DNA of 64,000 nucleotides, taken from the NCBI RefSeq assembly GCF_000346465.2, contig NC_034012.1, forward strand, positions 14,574,373-14,638,372, given 5' to 3'. The notes under the pieces are model-generated. The model was not told the DNA's origin, did no database searches, and was given only the letters and a program-made list of their open reading frames with translations. The position numbers and the translations under genes were made by a program. This DNA comes from Prunus persica (taxonomy: Eukaryota; Streptophyta; Magnoliopsida; Rosales; Rosaceae). Shown here one piece after another: positions 24,401-35,332 of the stretch (positions within the stretch are counted from its first letter, which is position 1; each line of letters starts with the position of its first letter).

Positions 24401-24687
24401 TAAGTGAAAAAGTACCACCTAGCTACATGACCCCCGTTCAGGCAGCCAGTTTGATACAAGTTGTGACTGCTGATTACTTGCCACCTGCAGAGGCCCCAAA
24501 TCCACCCCTTACAGCTACTGATGTGATCGAGCCACCTTTGCCTTCAGTTGAACCAGGCCTAGCTCCTGGCCCAACTGGTAGTTCTACAGTAGGAGCTCCA
24601 CCGCCACCGAACAGGCAGCCTAAGATTGCTGCTGGCTTCTTTCTCTCAAGTCTGGCTATGCTTATTGCCACTCTTTTCTTGCTCTGA
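18413..24687 (+). CDS. GDPDL: Glycerophosphodiester phosphodiesterase-like GPI-anchored protein (SHV3/GDPDL family), 9 exons
   Basis: Exons: 18413-18521, 19334-19627, 20857-20972, 21087-21588, 21912-21950, 22063-22347, 22936-23078, 23502-23985, 24389-24687. They join in frame to 756 residues, the usual family length, with GT..AG at every intron. Residues 1-23 are a signal peptide. Two GDPD-like domains follow (about 42-340 and 354-655), then a Pro-rich stretch (about 680-730) and a hydrophobic tail, the pattern of a GPI anchor. The domain starts read [12 protein letters not shown] and [12 protein letters not shown] instead of the HRG of active GDPDs, as is usual in GDPDLs, so enzyme activity is uncertain. 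Arabidopsis relatives (SHV3, SVLs) act at the cell surface in cell-wall organisation and root-hair growth. Exon 5 is a 39-nt micro-exon. Intron 2 carries a MITE. Confidence 0.93.
20039..20353. mobile_element. Harbinger-type MITE in GDPDL intron 2 (315 bp)
   Basis: TIRs GAGCATCCACAATGGG on the left and the complement of GAGCATCCACAGTTGGG on the right are flanked by TTA (20036-20038 and 20354-20356). The TTA duplication and the GAGCATC start fit PIF/Harbinger MITEs. No coding capacity. It sits far from the splice sites. Confidence 0.88.
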
Positions 24688-26440
24688 AATTGCGGTCTTG
24701 TAACTTTCCCATCTCATTGCTCTTGCTTGGAGCTTTTTGCCGAAAGAATATACAGGGCTGATCATTTATTTTTTTATTTTTCATCGTTAATTTTATTACC
24801 GAACAGCTGTGTATTCAGGCATTTGATGTTGTAGGTAATGCTCATTCTTCCTCTCCTCGTAAATTAAGGATACAGAGACTCTGAAACCACGTAGAAGTAG
24901 ATATCATATCATCATCATCGGAATTGATCTTTTCTTTTTATTTGTTTTTGGTGGGTGTAATTGTACTCGTGAGATATTCTTTGGTCTGTTTGTACTAAGA
25001 AATATGGAAAATTGGGATTGTAAAACCCTTTCTTTTTAATTTTGGCACGTTCTAAATGGACCCTAAATTGCTCACTAACCCAAAAAAATCAAATTTATCC
25101 TAAATGCTTTCATTTTACCCTTTAACAAAAAAGAAAAAACAGAAAAAAAAGAAAAGACAAGAGAAAGTTAAACAGAAGATTGGAATTTGGAACTGATCGG
25201 TATCAGATCCTAATTATCAACGGGGTGTTAGTTGAATTGGCCCAAACTTTTGGTGTGCTCGCAAATAGTCCTGGGGTCCCTGTGTGTGAGTTTCCCCGTC
25301 TCTTTCTAACATTGGGAAAAAAATAAATAGATCAGATCCTAATTGTTCAAGGATTTATGTTGTAATTTGCTTTTATGAATAGTACGAAGGAAATACAAGC
25401 TCATTTGAAGCCATGACTCAAGTTGATGTTCTAAAAAGGCTATCTATTGCCATTGATTCATTGCCACCGACTTACGGGCAACCTTCATTTATACATGTGT
25501 GTTGCCCTTTGTAGAGAGAATCACTCACATTAATTTCTTTGTATTTCTGGTTCAATACCCATTTTTATGCATGCGTGTTGACTTTGCACAAAGAGGTTAT
25601 GATAGGAGTCCAGGAAATTAATTAGTAGGGTGGGATTTAATTAAGCCCTTGAAATAATTAAGTGAGTGATTGGAGTTAAAGCATAATATATATACATATA
25701 TGTATATAATTACCCTACTCCTATTGTAATGTCCTGCACTTGATTCTTCCTTCCCTAATATCGCTTGTACCAATACAACATTATAATACTAATTGTCAAA
25801 AAAGTAATAAGAACATATTTGAGTTGAAGTCCCACGAGATTGTGTTGTCGTCTACAAAAGAATATATAATATTGAGAAATGTTACACTTACCACATTTTT
25901 ATCTTATATTTCTGTACCTCATGATATGGCATGTCCATATCACATGCCACATCAATAAAATCAATAAAGTGTATTTTAATAAAAAAAAATTTAATTAACA
26001 GTGTTTTTTAAAGTGTTAATAAATCATAAAAGAAAAAGTTAAATAAATTTAATTGATCATATATATATATATATATATATATCTAATAAAGAAGAGGATT
26101 TAATTCAAAATTTGTTTTGTCTTCCAGCATATACGTTGACTTTCTCTAATAGCAAATCAAATCTCCTTTATAAAGAAAAAAAATAAAAATTACAAAAACG
26201 TCTATGTTGGAAGAAGAAGAAAGCGTACCATAGGCAGTAATGCTATCATATTCAATAAATTTAGGCTTAAAATCAACCTTACAATTAGCCTTTCTTCTGA
26301 TACATATCAAATATAAGCAAATTAATAAAAAATAAAAAAATTTAATTTGCGATTAATCCCCCTTAAAACAAGCTAATTAATTAAAGCAAAAAAAAAAAAA
26401 AAAAATCTTTTGGCAGTACCATTCCATTTCTATATGCACA
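24688..26440. other. Spacer between GDPDL and polygalacturonase
   Basis: It contains the GDPDL 3' untranslated region and AT-rich spacer. An AT dinucleotide run lies at about 26058-26082, and an ATATATACATATATGTATAT palindrome at 25687-25706. No gene seen. Confidence 0.6.
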
Positions 26441-26447
26441 AACAGCC

Positions 26448-26454
26448 TATAAAA
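26448..26454 (+). promoter_or_regulatory. Putative TATA box of the polygalacturonase gene
   Basis: TATAAAA at 26448, 54 bp before the ATG, would leave a very short leader. Confidence 0.5.
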
Positions 26455-26501
26455 AAAACGCATATGCATTGTAGACATATGAATTGAACACTTGCAGAAA
26501 A

Positions 26502-28635
26502 ATGGGCTCCAAATTTGTGCAATTTGTTTGCCTAGTGTTCTTGCTAGTATCCATTGTCAAAGTTGGAGCTCAGCAAGCAGTTTTTGATGTGATGAATCAC
26601 GGCGGCGTTACGGATGGAAAAACTGATAACAGCAAGGTAATTGTTATGAGTTTATCTTAATCCAGAATTAAGATTATGATGAAGATGTAAATTTGTTTAG
26701 TCTAATTAATTAATTATTTTATTTTTAATTTTTATTTCTAGGTTTTCACTGATGTATGGAATCAAGCTTGCCAAAACAATGGAGGTGGTGTGGTCTTATT
26801 TCCAACCGGGACATACTTTGTGGAACCAGTGGTTTTGTATGGGGGATGCAAGGGACCAATTGGGGTGCAGATAGAGGGGACCCTACTGGCTCCCGAGGAG
26901 CTGGAATCTTCGGTTGATATCGACCATTGGATCGCCTTCCAATACGTTGATAACTTGGTAATCAATGGTGGTGGTTCACTTGATGGACAAGGACCCTCTG
27001 CTTGGCCCTTCAACGACTGCTTGAAAAATCCACAATGCAAGCGACTTCCTACTGTAAGTTCTTGCGCTTGATTTGTTCAAAATATATGTCACTGTATCAT
27101 GGTCTTGCATGAGAAATGAGCTTTTATGAATTTTTCTAATTAAGTATTGCTAAGAGAGTGCAATGAACTACGATATGAATTACTTCTCTAATAGAGTTAA
27201 GATATACTCGTATAAACGCTCTCTTTCTCTATTAGAGATTTACATACTTTATTCATAAATATGATTGTGGAGAGACTTATTATTTTTTATATAGAACAAG
27301 CATAGATATTATTTGATGTACAAAGCAACGATGTGTTGAATATATATAAGTAAAAAACTTCTTCAATAACCAAACACAACAAAATGTTGAATTGATATGG
27401 AGAGACTTAACATTTTAAAATGTAGTTCATGTATGTTTTAAAATTACGCATAATTATTGTAATCAAATTTAATTGACTGTATTTTTTTCACATAATGTGG
27501 GAAAGTATTACGGTTAGAAAATATGAGTTTGTTAGCATTATTTCTTTTTAATATGTATGCCCATTCTAATGTTTGTGTTTCCTCTTTTCTTTTTGGTCAG
27601 TCACTGCGATTGGATTTCGTCACTAATGCAAGCATAGATCGCATAACATCGATCAACAGCAAGAACGTGCACATCAACATTTTCGCATCCCAAAACATAA
27701 CAATTAGCAACATCAAGATATCAGCTCCCGGCGACAGCCCCAACACCGACGGCATCCACCTTGGTTCATCACACAATATCCAGATCTTGGACTCGGTGAT
27801 CGCCACTGGCGACGATTGCATATCCTTTAGCACCGGAACAAACAACGTGAACATTAGCGGCGTTCGCTGTGGACCGGGCCACGGAATCAGCATTGGAAGC
27901 CTTGGCAAGGTTGATGGTGACGATGTTTCATTCGTGGACATAAGAAACTGCAGTTTCGTCGGCACTCAAAATGGAGTGAGAGTCAAAACATGGGCTCCCT
28001 CTGAAGCAGGCACAGTTTCACATCTTAACGTTGAGAACATTGAAATGGATAATGTCGAAAACCCTATCATCATCGATCAACAATATTGCCCTTCTCGTAG
28101 TTGCAATGCAGAGGTAAGTGATAACTATAAACTATGTGACATGTGAGTTAATACCTATGATTAATTATTTTAATTAAAATGTTAAGAATTGAAATTGATT
28201 CCCTTCCAGATATATATGCTCATTAAAATCATTCCGTTACTTTCTATCATCAACTCATTCGTTCCATAGAAGCTGCGTGGGAACCAAAGTTGTTAAGAGA
28301 TTGATGATAGAAATGGAAAGCTTTAATGAGGATAAATATAGTTGATTATAAATGTATACAATTGGGTTAATTGCTTTTTTTATTGTGTGCAGGAATTCTC
28401 CAAAGTTCAGATTAAAGATGTTAAGTTTAAAAACATTTGGGGAACTTCAAGCACAAAATATGTTGTTACTCTCAAATGTAGCCAAACTTCACCCTGCCAG
28501 GAGATTGAGCTGACGGACATCAACCTAAATTACAATGGTCTTGAAGGATCGGGTGTATCAGCATGCTCAAACGTAGAAGTTGAAGCTTATGGCCAACAAA
28601 CACCCCCGGCTTGCACAGAAAAGATAATGATGTAA
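26502..28635 (+). CDS. Exopolygalacturonase-type pectinase (GH28), 4 exons
   Basis: Exons 26502-26636, 26742-27053, 27601-28113 and 28393-28635 join with phase-0 introns to 400 residues, normal for plant exo-type polygalacturonases. Residues 1-23 form a signal peptide, so the product is secreted to the wall. GH28 signatures are present: NTDG (197-200), GDDC (219-222, paired catalytic Asp), GPGHG (240-244, catalytic His) and RVK (276-278). The usual RIK is RVK here, a mild change. It would remove galacturonate units from pectin. The closest remembered class is pollen-type exopolygalacturonase, suggested by short length, no propeptide and DQQYCP. Intron 3 holds an imperfect hairpin. No disabling change seen. 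Confidence 0.92.
28205..28335. repeat. Imperfect inverted repeat in polygalacturonase intron 3
   Basis: The left arm GCTCATTAAAATCATTCC..TTTCTATCATCAAC pairs with the complement of the right arm GATTGATGATAGAAATGG..GCTTTAATGAGG, with mismatches and a loop of about 45 bases. It could be a decayed MITE or a foldback transcript. No known microRNA was recognised. Confidence 0.5.
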
Positions 28636-29932
28636 GGCCCCCAAAACCAAACAAAAAAACGTGAATTAGGCCAGTTAACTAGGATAGTGAGCCTAACCTC
28701 TTTGTACCAAAGTTTGAATCCTCCTATTTAGTATATTAGATTAATTTAGAGTAATTTAGACTATCGTTGTATTTAAAAAAGAAGAAGAGGTTTTTGCACA
28801 TATACCACCTGGACTAAAGAGGTTGTGTGTAAATACCACCTAGAATTTTTTTTTTTTTTTTGGGTTAATGTCACACCTAAACTTTGCATTCAATTAAGGA
28901 CTACACAAATTTGATTTTATCAATTAAATAAAAAGGACACTGAATAATAGGGTCCACTGTAATTCTTTATGCAAGTCTTCAACCTATAGTTGTTTTTTTT
29001 GGAAGGAAAATTCTTTGATTTGGTAGGAAATACAAAAGTTGTGGACTTTGATGGTTTCTTGAGTAGTTTCTATGACAAATTCAATTCCAGTTAAGGTTTT
29101 CTTCTCAACTTCCAAAAAAAAAAAAAAAAAGAGCAGTAGTTACTAAATTTTGCGTGACTATTGCCCCTATTAGTTACCATTTTTAGTGACAAAAGCCAAC
29201 AGTGACGATGGAGTTACAATTAGAGCGTTCCTTACACGCCTCCGAACTTTTGCTCTTTGTTACGAATGATAAGAGTTTGGTGACACAAATTATTGACATT
29301 CTGTAGCTGTAATTAAGAGCTGAATATCATTTCAAATCATAATATTTTATTATTTTGTTTGATTTGACTGACAAATATTAATTCTCGTATTTATATTTGT
29401 ATTTGTATAATAAGTGAGTGTATAGCTTGTGTATTATATTCCTTAAAAAAAACAATTTCTAATTACCTTTCATTTTCCAAAAAATAATTCAAAAGATTAT
29501 ATTAGCCAATTTTATAACATTTTGTTCAAAGTCAACAGTATTTCCATTCAGGAATCCAAATTCAAGCTCTGTCTCTGTGTAAATACATAAGGCAAGGCCT
29601 TGCAAAGGTAACTGCGAGCAAGTATTGAGCAATTCCATCCTTCCTTCCCACAACTGAATCATTAATAGATCCTGAAAGAGATTTTATTTACCGTCTACTA
29701 ATATCAGTATTTTCAGTTTGGTATATAATGAAGAACAAAAATAACTTAACCTTTGAATCCAGCAATAGCAACATGTCTGTACAACCATATTATATCTCTC
29801 TCCAATCTCATCGCATGTCTTCCTGCAAAGAATATATAAAAACAAAATATTGAATTTAAAACTAAACATTTTTCTTCATTTTCTCAGCAACCAAACAAAA
29901 AATATAGCGAGGATTTTGCTAACCATGGTTGC
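28636..29932. other. Spacer downstream of polygalacturonase
   Basis: AT-rich, with poly-T and poly-A runs (28845-28861 and 29115-29132). No coding or transposon ends recognised before the Harbinger element. Confidence 0.55.
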
Positions 29933-30559
29933 TTAGAGCAGCTCCATCGCTGCTATCAAACCGGGCCAAAGGCCCCCCGAGACAGCCCAGACGAGCTCCA
30001 GCGGTGCAGACGAAGCCCGGGCAAGCTGCGGGTCCCACGAGCCCGGGCAGGCCCAAGGGCGAAATTAGACTGGGCTCGAGCTCGAGTTTGGTGACGTCAG
30101 CGCTGACGTCACCACACGCTGGCTCCAACGGGAAGATGCCACGTGTTGCCACCGGGTGTCTCCGATTGATTTTTTTCCAGAAATCCTACGGTTCTCATTT
30201 TTTTGGCTAAAAAAATTTAAAAAAAATCCTAAAAAATCTGAAAAAATTCTGAAATTTTTTTTAAAAAAATACCAAAAAAGTATGTATTTTTTTCCTATAA
30301 ATACCTAACCATTTTATCTACTTTCAACACCAAATCTTCATACAATTTCTTCTCCATACAATATTTTCTACTCTCCACTCACATTACTCATTTTCCACAC
30401 CAATTCTCCATACAAACTCATCTCCTTCCAATATTTTTTACTCTCTACTCATATTTTCCACTTTCCACACCAATTCCATACAAACTCTTCTCCTTCCAAT
30501 ATTTTTTTTACTATCCACTCACATTTTTGTACTACTTTCCATTTGTAGAAAATAAACAA

Positions 30560-31733
30560 ATGGCATCTTCTGTCGAAATCAGAGGCTCGTGGTCAACCCA
30601 GGAAGATATTGCGTTGTACGAGTCTTGGGTGAACGTTAGTCATGACCCTATCACGGGCAATGAGATGAAGTTCCATCATATGTGGAGCAAAATTCATGGA
30701 GAATTTTGTCAATGATCGGGTTCCATTCGGACCGAAATGGCTTTGTCTAGTAGATGGAAACTTCTAAACAAAGAGTTAGGGAAATGGAGAAATGCCTTGA
30801 CAAAAGCAAGGGAGAACATTCGGAGCGGTCAAAATCTTTCCGATGAGGTAAAATATTTTTAATTGCCATTTTAATCAATTTAATGTAACTTTTTTTTATT
30901 GCATATTATATTTCTTTTTGTTGCACAATGTTTATTTTATTTTTGCATTTTCTAATTGGCTTTATTTATTTACATAATCAATTTTATTCTTGCATTTCAA
31001 AATAGTTTATAATTTCATGCATAATCTTTATTTTTGTTTTTGCATTTTCAATTTGTCTATATTTATTTACATAATCAATTTTATTCTTGCATTTCAAAAT
31101 AGTTTATAATTTCTTGCATTGTATATTTTTTTAATGCACTTCCAATTATTTATTTTGAATAGATCATACAAGCACAAATGTGGTTCGGTGCCACGAGGCA
31201 AGGGAAAAAAAGTTTTGTGCATTTCCAATGTTGAGAAATTGTCAAGGATTGTTCCAGATTCAAAATTATTCCTACCGCACCCCCGGGTTGTGTTGCATGA
31301 GACGCCTCTCCACGAATCGCCATCAACCGATTCGCCATTGGACTCCCCAATGAAAACGGAGTCACCACTCCCACGTCCGCCGAGACCTATTGGGAGAAAG
31401 GCGGCAAAGGCCAAGAGAGGGGCCACTTCGAACATTGATTGTGTTCAAATATTCGAGCAAATAGCTAAGAACAACTCTCTAAGATATGAGAGAGACTTGA
31501 AGAGAGATGAAGCGGACAAGACACGATTGGAAGCCTTTGCAATTGAAAAGCAACATGCAAAAGAAAAAGACGACGATGAGAGAGAGATGAAAATCATGGC
31601 CATGGATACGAGCCATATGCCTCCTGAAACAAAGGCCTATTGGAAGTATAAACGAAGGGATGTGATGAGAAGAAAACTTTTCCATGACGACGGCCCTAGC
31701 AATACAATTTGGCTAAATGATGAAAACCATTAG
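30560..31733 (+). pseudogene. Harbinger ORF1 (Myb/SANT-like DNA-binding protein), broken
   Basis: The frame opens MASSVEIRGSWSTQEDIALY, a SANT/Myb-like start of the type often misannotated in plants as glutathione S-transferase T3-like or NAM-like. A TGA at about 30713 cuts the first exon. Sequence continues as SSRWKLLNKELGKWRNAL to about 30848, then an AT-rich intron with a ~100-bp direct repeat (about 30964-31120). The second exon resumes near 31162 as IIQAQMWFG with a frame shift before SPLDSPMKTESP. The C-terminal half (about 31290-31733), rich in Lys/Arg/Glu, is open to its stop. Stop plus frame shift makes it non-functional. Confidence 0.8.
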
Positions 31734-32220
31734 ATTGTATTGTTGTATTTTTTTATAATTGTTGTATTTTTTTTAAATTGTTGTATTATCCTTTAATTTG
31801 TTGTATTGTTTCTTTTTTATTCAATCAAAAAAGCATTCTATAATTGGACTATTTATTAAAAACATTTGAGCATTCCTCACAAAGATTAATTAAAAACAAA
31901 CCTTCATTTATTGCAAACAACACACAAAACAAACCATACATAAAAGCATAATAATAAAAAAGACCTCGCAATAATTCCACAAAACACCACACACAAAAAC
32001 AAAGCATAATTAAAAAACAAAGCATAATTCCAAACAAAGCACGAATCTAGCCTTCATCCATTGTGATTGCCTTTCATCTGCCACAAGTGCTCGATCAAGT
32101 CAACTTGACGTCTTTCGTGAACATATGAAGATTTCATTTCTTGATAACGATCAATCATGGGGTTGTTGAATCCACCATCCCGAAGTAATGGTTCGGGCTC
32201 CATTGGTAGTCCATTTGGTC

Positions 32221-33242
32221 TCATTGGCCTTTCATATATATTCTTGTCAACGCCGTGTTCATAGGATTGGGTTCAAACACCTCTGGAGCATCGTAGTCAT
32301 ACTCATCCTCCACAATCATGTTGTGGAGGATGATGCAAGTCATCATAATACTCCGCAGGACCTCCTCATCTAGCATCCGAGCAGCACCCCTAATAATTGC
32401 CCAACGAGCTTGCAAGATACCGAAACACCTTTCCACGTCTTTCATGTAGCCTTCTTGAAAGGCAGCAAAACTTCTTTCCTTCTCGGATCGGGGATTCGGA
32501 ATTGTTTTCACGAATGTCGTCCACCTAGGATAAATTCCGTTGGCAAGGTAGTACGCACCCGAGTATACGGTATTGTTGATTTGGTATGTGACCTGGGGGG
32601 AATGACCTCGCAATACCTCGTCAAACACCGGGGATTGACCAAGGACATTGAGGTCATTCTGAGATTCGACAACCCCGAAAAAGGCATGCCAAACCCAAGT
32701 GTCGAATGAAGCGACGGCCTCCAAAATGATACTTTTTTGGCCTTCCGATTCCCATACTCTCCTTGCCATGCAGTAAGACAATTCTTCCACTGCCAATGCA
32801 TGCAATCGATGCTTCTAATCATTCCTGGGAAACCTCAAGCCTCGCCTTTTTGTAGAAGCCTTTGCAGGTCCATCGGAGTGGGTTTGCAAAGGTACTCCCT
32901 CGTGTTCAAATTTTTCACTGCATCAGAGAATCTCACCAAGCACTCTAGGATAGTAGATTTTCCCATCCTTGCAATCTCATCCACCTGCTCTGCAGATGCC
33001 CTATAAGCAAGCATCCGCAAAGCAGCTGTAAGTTTTTGCTCCGGGATAAGACTCAAAACTCCAACAGCATCATGCTTTTGAATGAAGTATGTGTCGTAAT
33101 TACAAATATCATGCATGATTTTTTGGAACAAATGTGGCTGCATTCTATATCTCTCTCGAAACTTAGAAACTGGATATAACGAATTTGGGATAAAGTAATC
33201 CTCCAAGAGATTCTTACCCCGAGACTCTCTGCGTCTGTCCAC
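32221..33242 (-). pseudogene. Harbinger DDE transposase, broken
   Basis: The minus strand reads LLEDYFIPNSLYPVSKFRER, then LTAALRMLAYRASAEQVDE, a TGA at about 32835, SIDCMHWQWKNC, a frame change near 32740, SIILEAVASFDTWVWHAFFG, QNDLNVL, and DVERCFGILQARWAII to the end. The catalytic D (SID), D (QND) and E (ERCFG) are all recognisable. This is the plant-transposon-protein (PF04827-type) family. One stop and one frame shift disable it. The stop looks like a C-to-T change at an Arg codon, consistent with methylation-driven decay. Confidence 0.87.
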
Positions 33243-33535
33243 ATTCGGGGCACGACGACGATGGTGTTAGCTTGATTGATTCATCATACACACCGCCGCT
33301 GCTACAAGCATTTCTTCCTCTTCTTCATCGGCGTCCCGATCTTCTTCCTCACGTCTACGCCGGATTTCTTCCCATTCTTTCTGTTGCCTCTCCAACACCC
33401 TCCTGAATTTTGACATTGAGAGTATAATGTGTTTTGTAAAATCTGAGAAATGAAGGAATATATAAGAGATGGTGTGAGAGGAGTGGTGTTGATGGTGTAG
33501 TTTTATAGAGGGATTCAGAAGATAGAGATGACATG

Positions 33536-33745
33536 TGACACAATTTTAGAGGGTGAAAATCTTATCTGAAATCTGAGATCACTATTTGTAAAAAAATATC
33601 TGAAAATCTTATCAGACATGGGACACGTGGCACAATTTTAGAGGGTGAAAATCTTATATGAAATATGAGATTATAATTTTTTAAAAATATCTGAAAATCT
33701 TATCTGACATGGGACACGTGTCACAGTTTTAGAGGGTGAAAATTT
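33536..33745. repeat. Subterminal ~92-bp tandem repeats in the Harbinger element
   Basis: The phrase CA.TTTTAGAGGGTGAAAAT begins at 33540, 33632 and 33724. Each copy is associated with ATCTGAAAATCTTATC and GACACGTG. Spacing is about 92 bp. Subterminal repeats in DNA transposons often bind the element's own proteins, but that is inference here. Confidence 0.75.
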
Positions 33746-34641
33746 TATCGGAAATCTGAGATTATAATTTTTATTAATGAATATCCGAAAATTTTGTCTA
33801 GAATAAGACACGTGGCAACCGAGATTCTCATCCGAAAATCTTATCCGAAAATTTAATTACAAAAGATTATCAAAACTAATGATTTAAAGTATAAAAAAAT
33901 AGGAAATAAAGTACAATGAATAGTAATTGCCCTAGACTTGCCATAGACTTTGCCCTCATAGGTGGAACCACAAATGGCAAGGCTAACACTATTCACGTGA
34001 ATAATGGCAGCCCTTGCTTACCCTTGCCTTAGACTTTGTCCTCATGAGTGGAGTTGCTCTTATGTGAGTTCGTATTCTTGCAGTTGAGAGCATATATTGC
34101 GATGACAGTGCAGTAACTATCGTACTGAGTATTCAGAAGGTGGTGGTTATTATGCCACCCACCTAGATTATTAATATCAATATCCCAATTTTACATCTAC
34201 CAAGATGATATATGGCAGAGTGGGGAATAAATATAATATATTAATTGTTCCATGCTTTCTTGCTCCACTTGTGGTCAGCTGAATTATAAGGAATTTAGAT
34301 TTATGGCATGTTTCGAGGAAGAACTTAAACATGGTATTTAGACCAAATTCAGGTTTTAAGGAATAGTATATTATGATTTCGTTATAAATTCCACCTAGAT
34401 TTTGTTTCTTAAAAATCTTAAAATATGTGTCACATCATTAATTTAACAGAAAATTTGACGGTAGTTAAAAGTAAAGACTATTTTGATATGTAGAGGCTAA
34501 CTTTATGGACTATTAGTGTCACAAAAAAACATTAGGGACGAAAATGATAATTTCGAAAACCTCAGAGACCATTTGTAATAAAAAGCTTATAATAAATATG
34601 AGGTAGAGAGCTCATATCACGATCAACCTTCTTGAAATAAA

Positions 34642-35266
34642 ATGGGGCTTTTGAGCACGGTTTTCGTTAAGTCCTGTGTAGAGTTATGGGGGAGGAAATG
34701 GAATATACAAGACATATCCACAGTGGTTGTGTTTTTGGCTTTGCATTGCCTTTGTTTATTTGCACCCTTTCATTTCAACTGGGGTGCATTTTGGGTGGCT
34801 ATGGCTCTCTATTTTTTGACTGTTTTAGGAGTGACTCTCTCTTATCATAGAAATCTTGCCCACAGGAGTTTCACCCTTCCAAAATGGCTCGAGTACTCCT
34901 TTGCCTACTGTGGGGTTCTGTCGCTTCAGGTATATAATATGTAGATACATGAAATTATTCTGATCCATCTATATAAAATAAAATAAAAAGGCGTGATTGG
35001 AAAAGGATTTCTTGTGATCATGAACGTTTCGTATGTTTTTTTTTTCACTGTATTAGCTAGCTGTTACTCAGTAGAAAGATAAAATATGTCTGTGCGTGTG
35101 TTTTTTGGGTTTGCAGGGTAGTCCGATTGAATGGGTGAGTACACACCGGTACCACCATCAGTTTACTGATACAGAGAAAGACCCTCACAGCCCCATCAAG
35201 GGTTTTTGGCATAGTCACATGGGTTGGATCTTTGATAGCAGTTATCGGTTTGGACAAGTAGAAAAC

Positions 35267-35332
<66 letters not shown>

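Larger units (their letters stand above)
29936..34059. mobile_element. PIF/Harbinger DNA transposon, full length with TTA target duplication
   Basis: The left end GAGCAGCTCCA is preceded by TTA (29933-29935). The right end TGGAGTTGCTC is followed by TTA (34060-34062). The 4.1-kb interior carries the two genes expected of the superfamily in divergent ends: a Myb/SANT-like DNA-binding ORF on the plus strand and a DDE transposase on the minus strand. Both are broken. Subterminal tandem repeats lie at 33536-33745. The element would move only with a partner supplying both proteins. Confidence 0.92.

Noticed and set aside
24474..24671. A minus-strand Gly/Pro-rich frame
   Set aside because: It is the shadow of the Pro-rich linker in GDPDL exon 9.
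30560..31733. A host NAM-like or glutathione S-transferase T3-like gene
   Set aside because: It is the known ORF1 partner of plant Harbinger transposase, inside TTA-flanked ends, and broken.
32188..32709. Plus-strand frames opposite the Harbinger transposase
   Set aside because: They are antisense shadows of the conserved transposase text.
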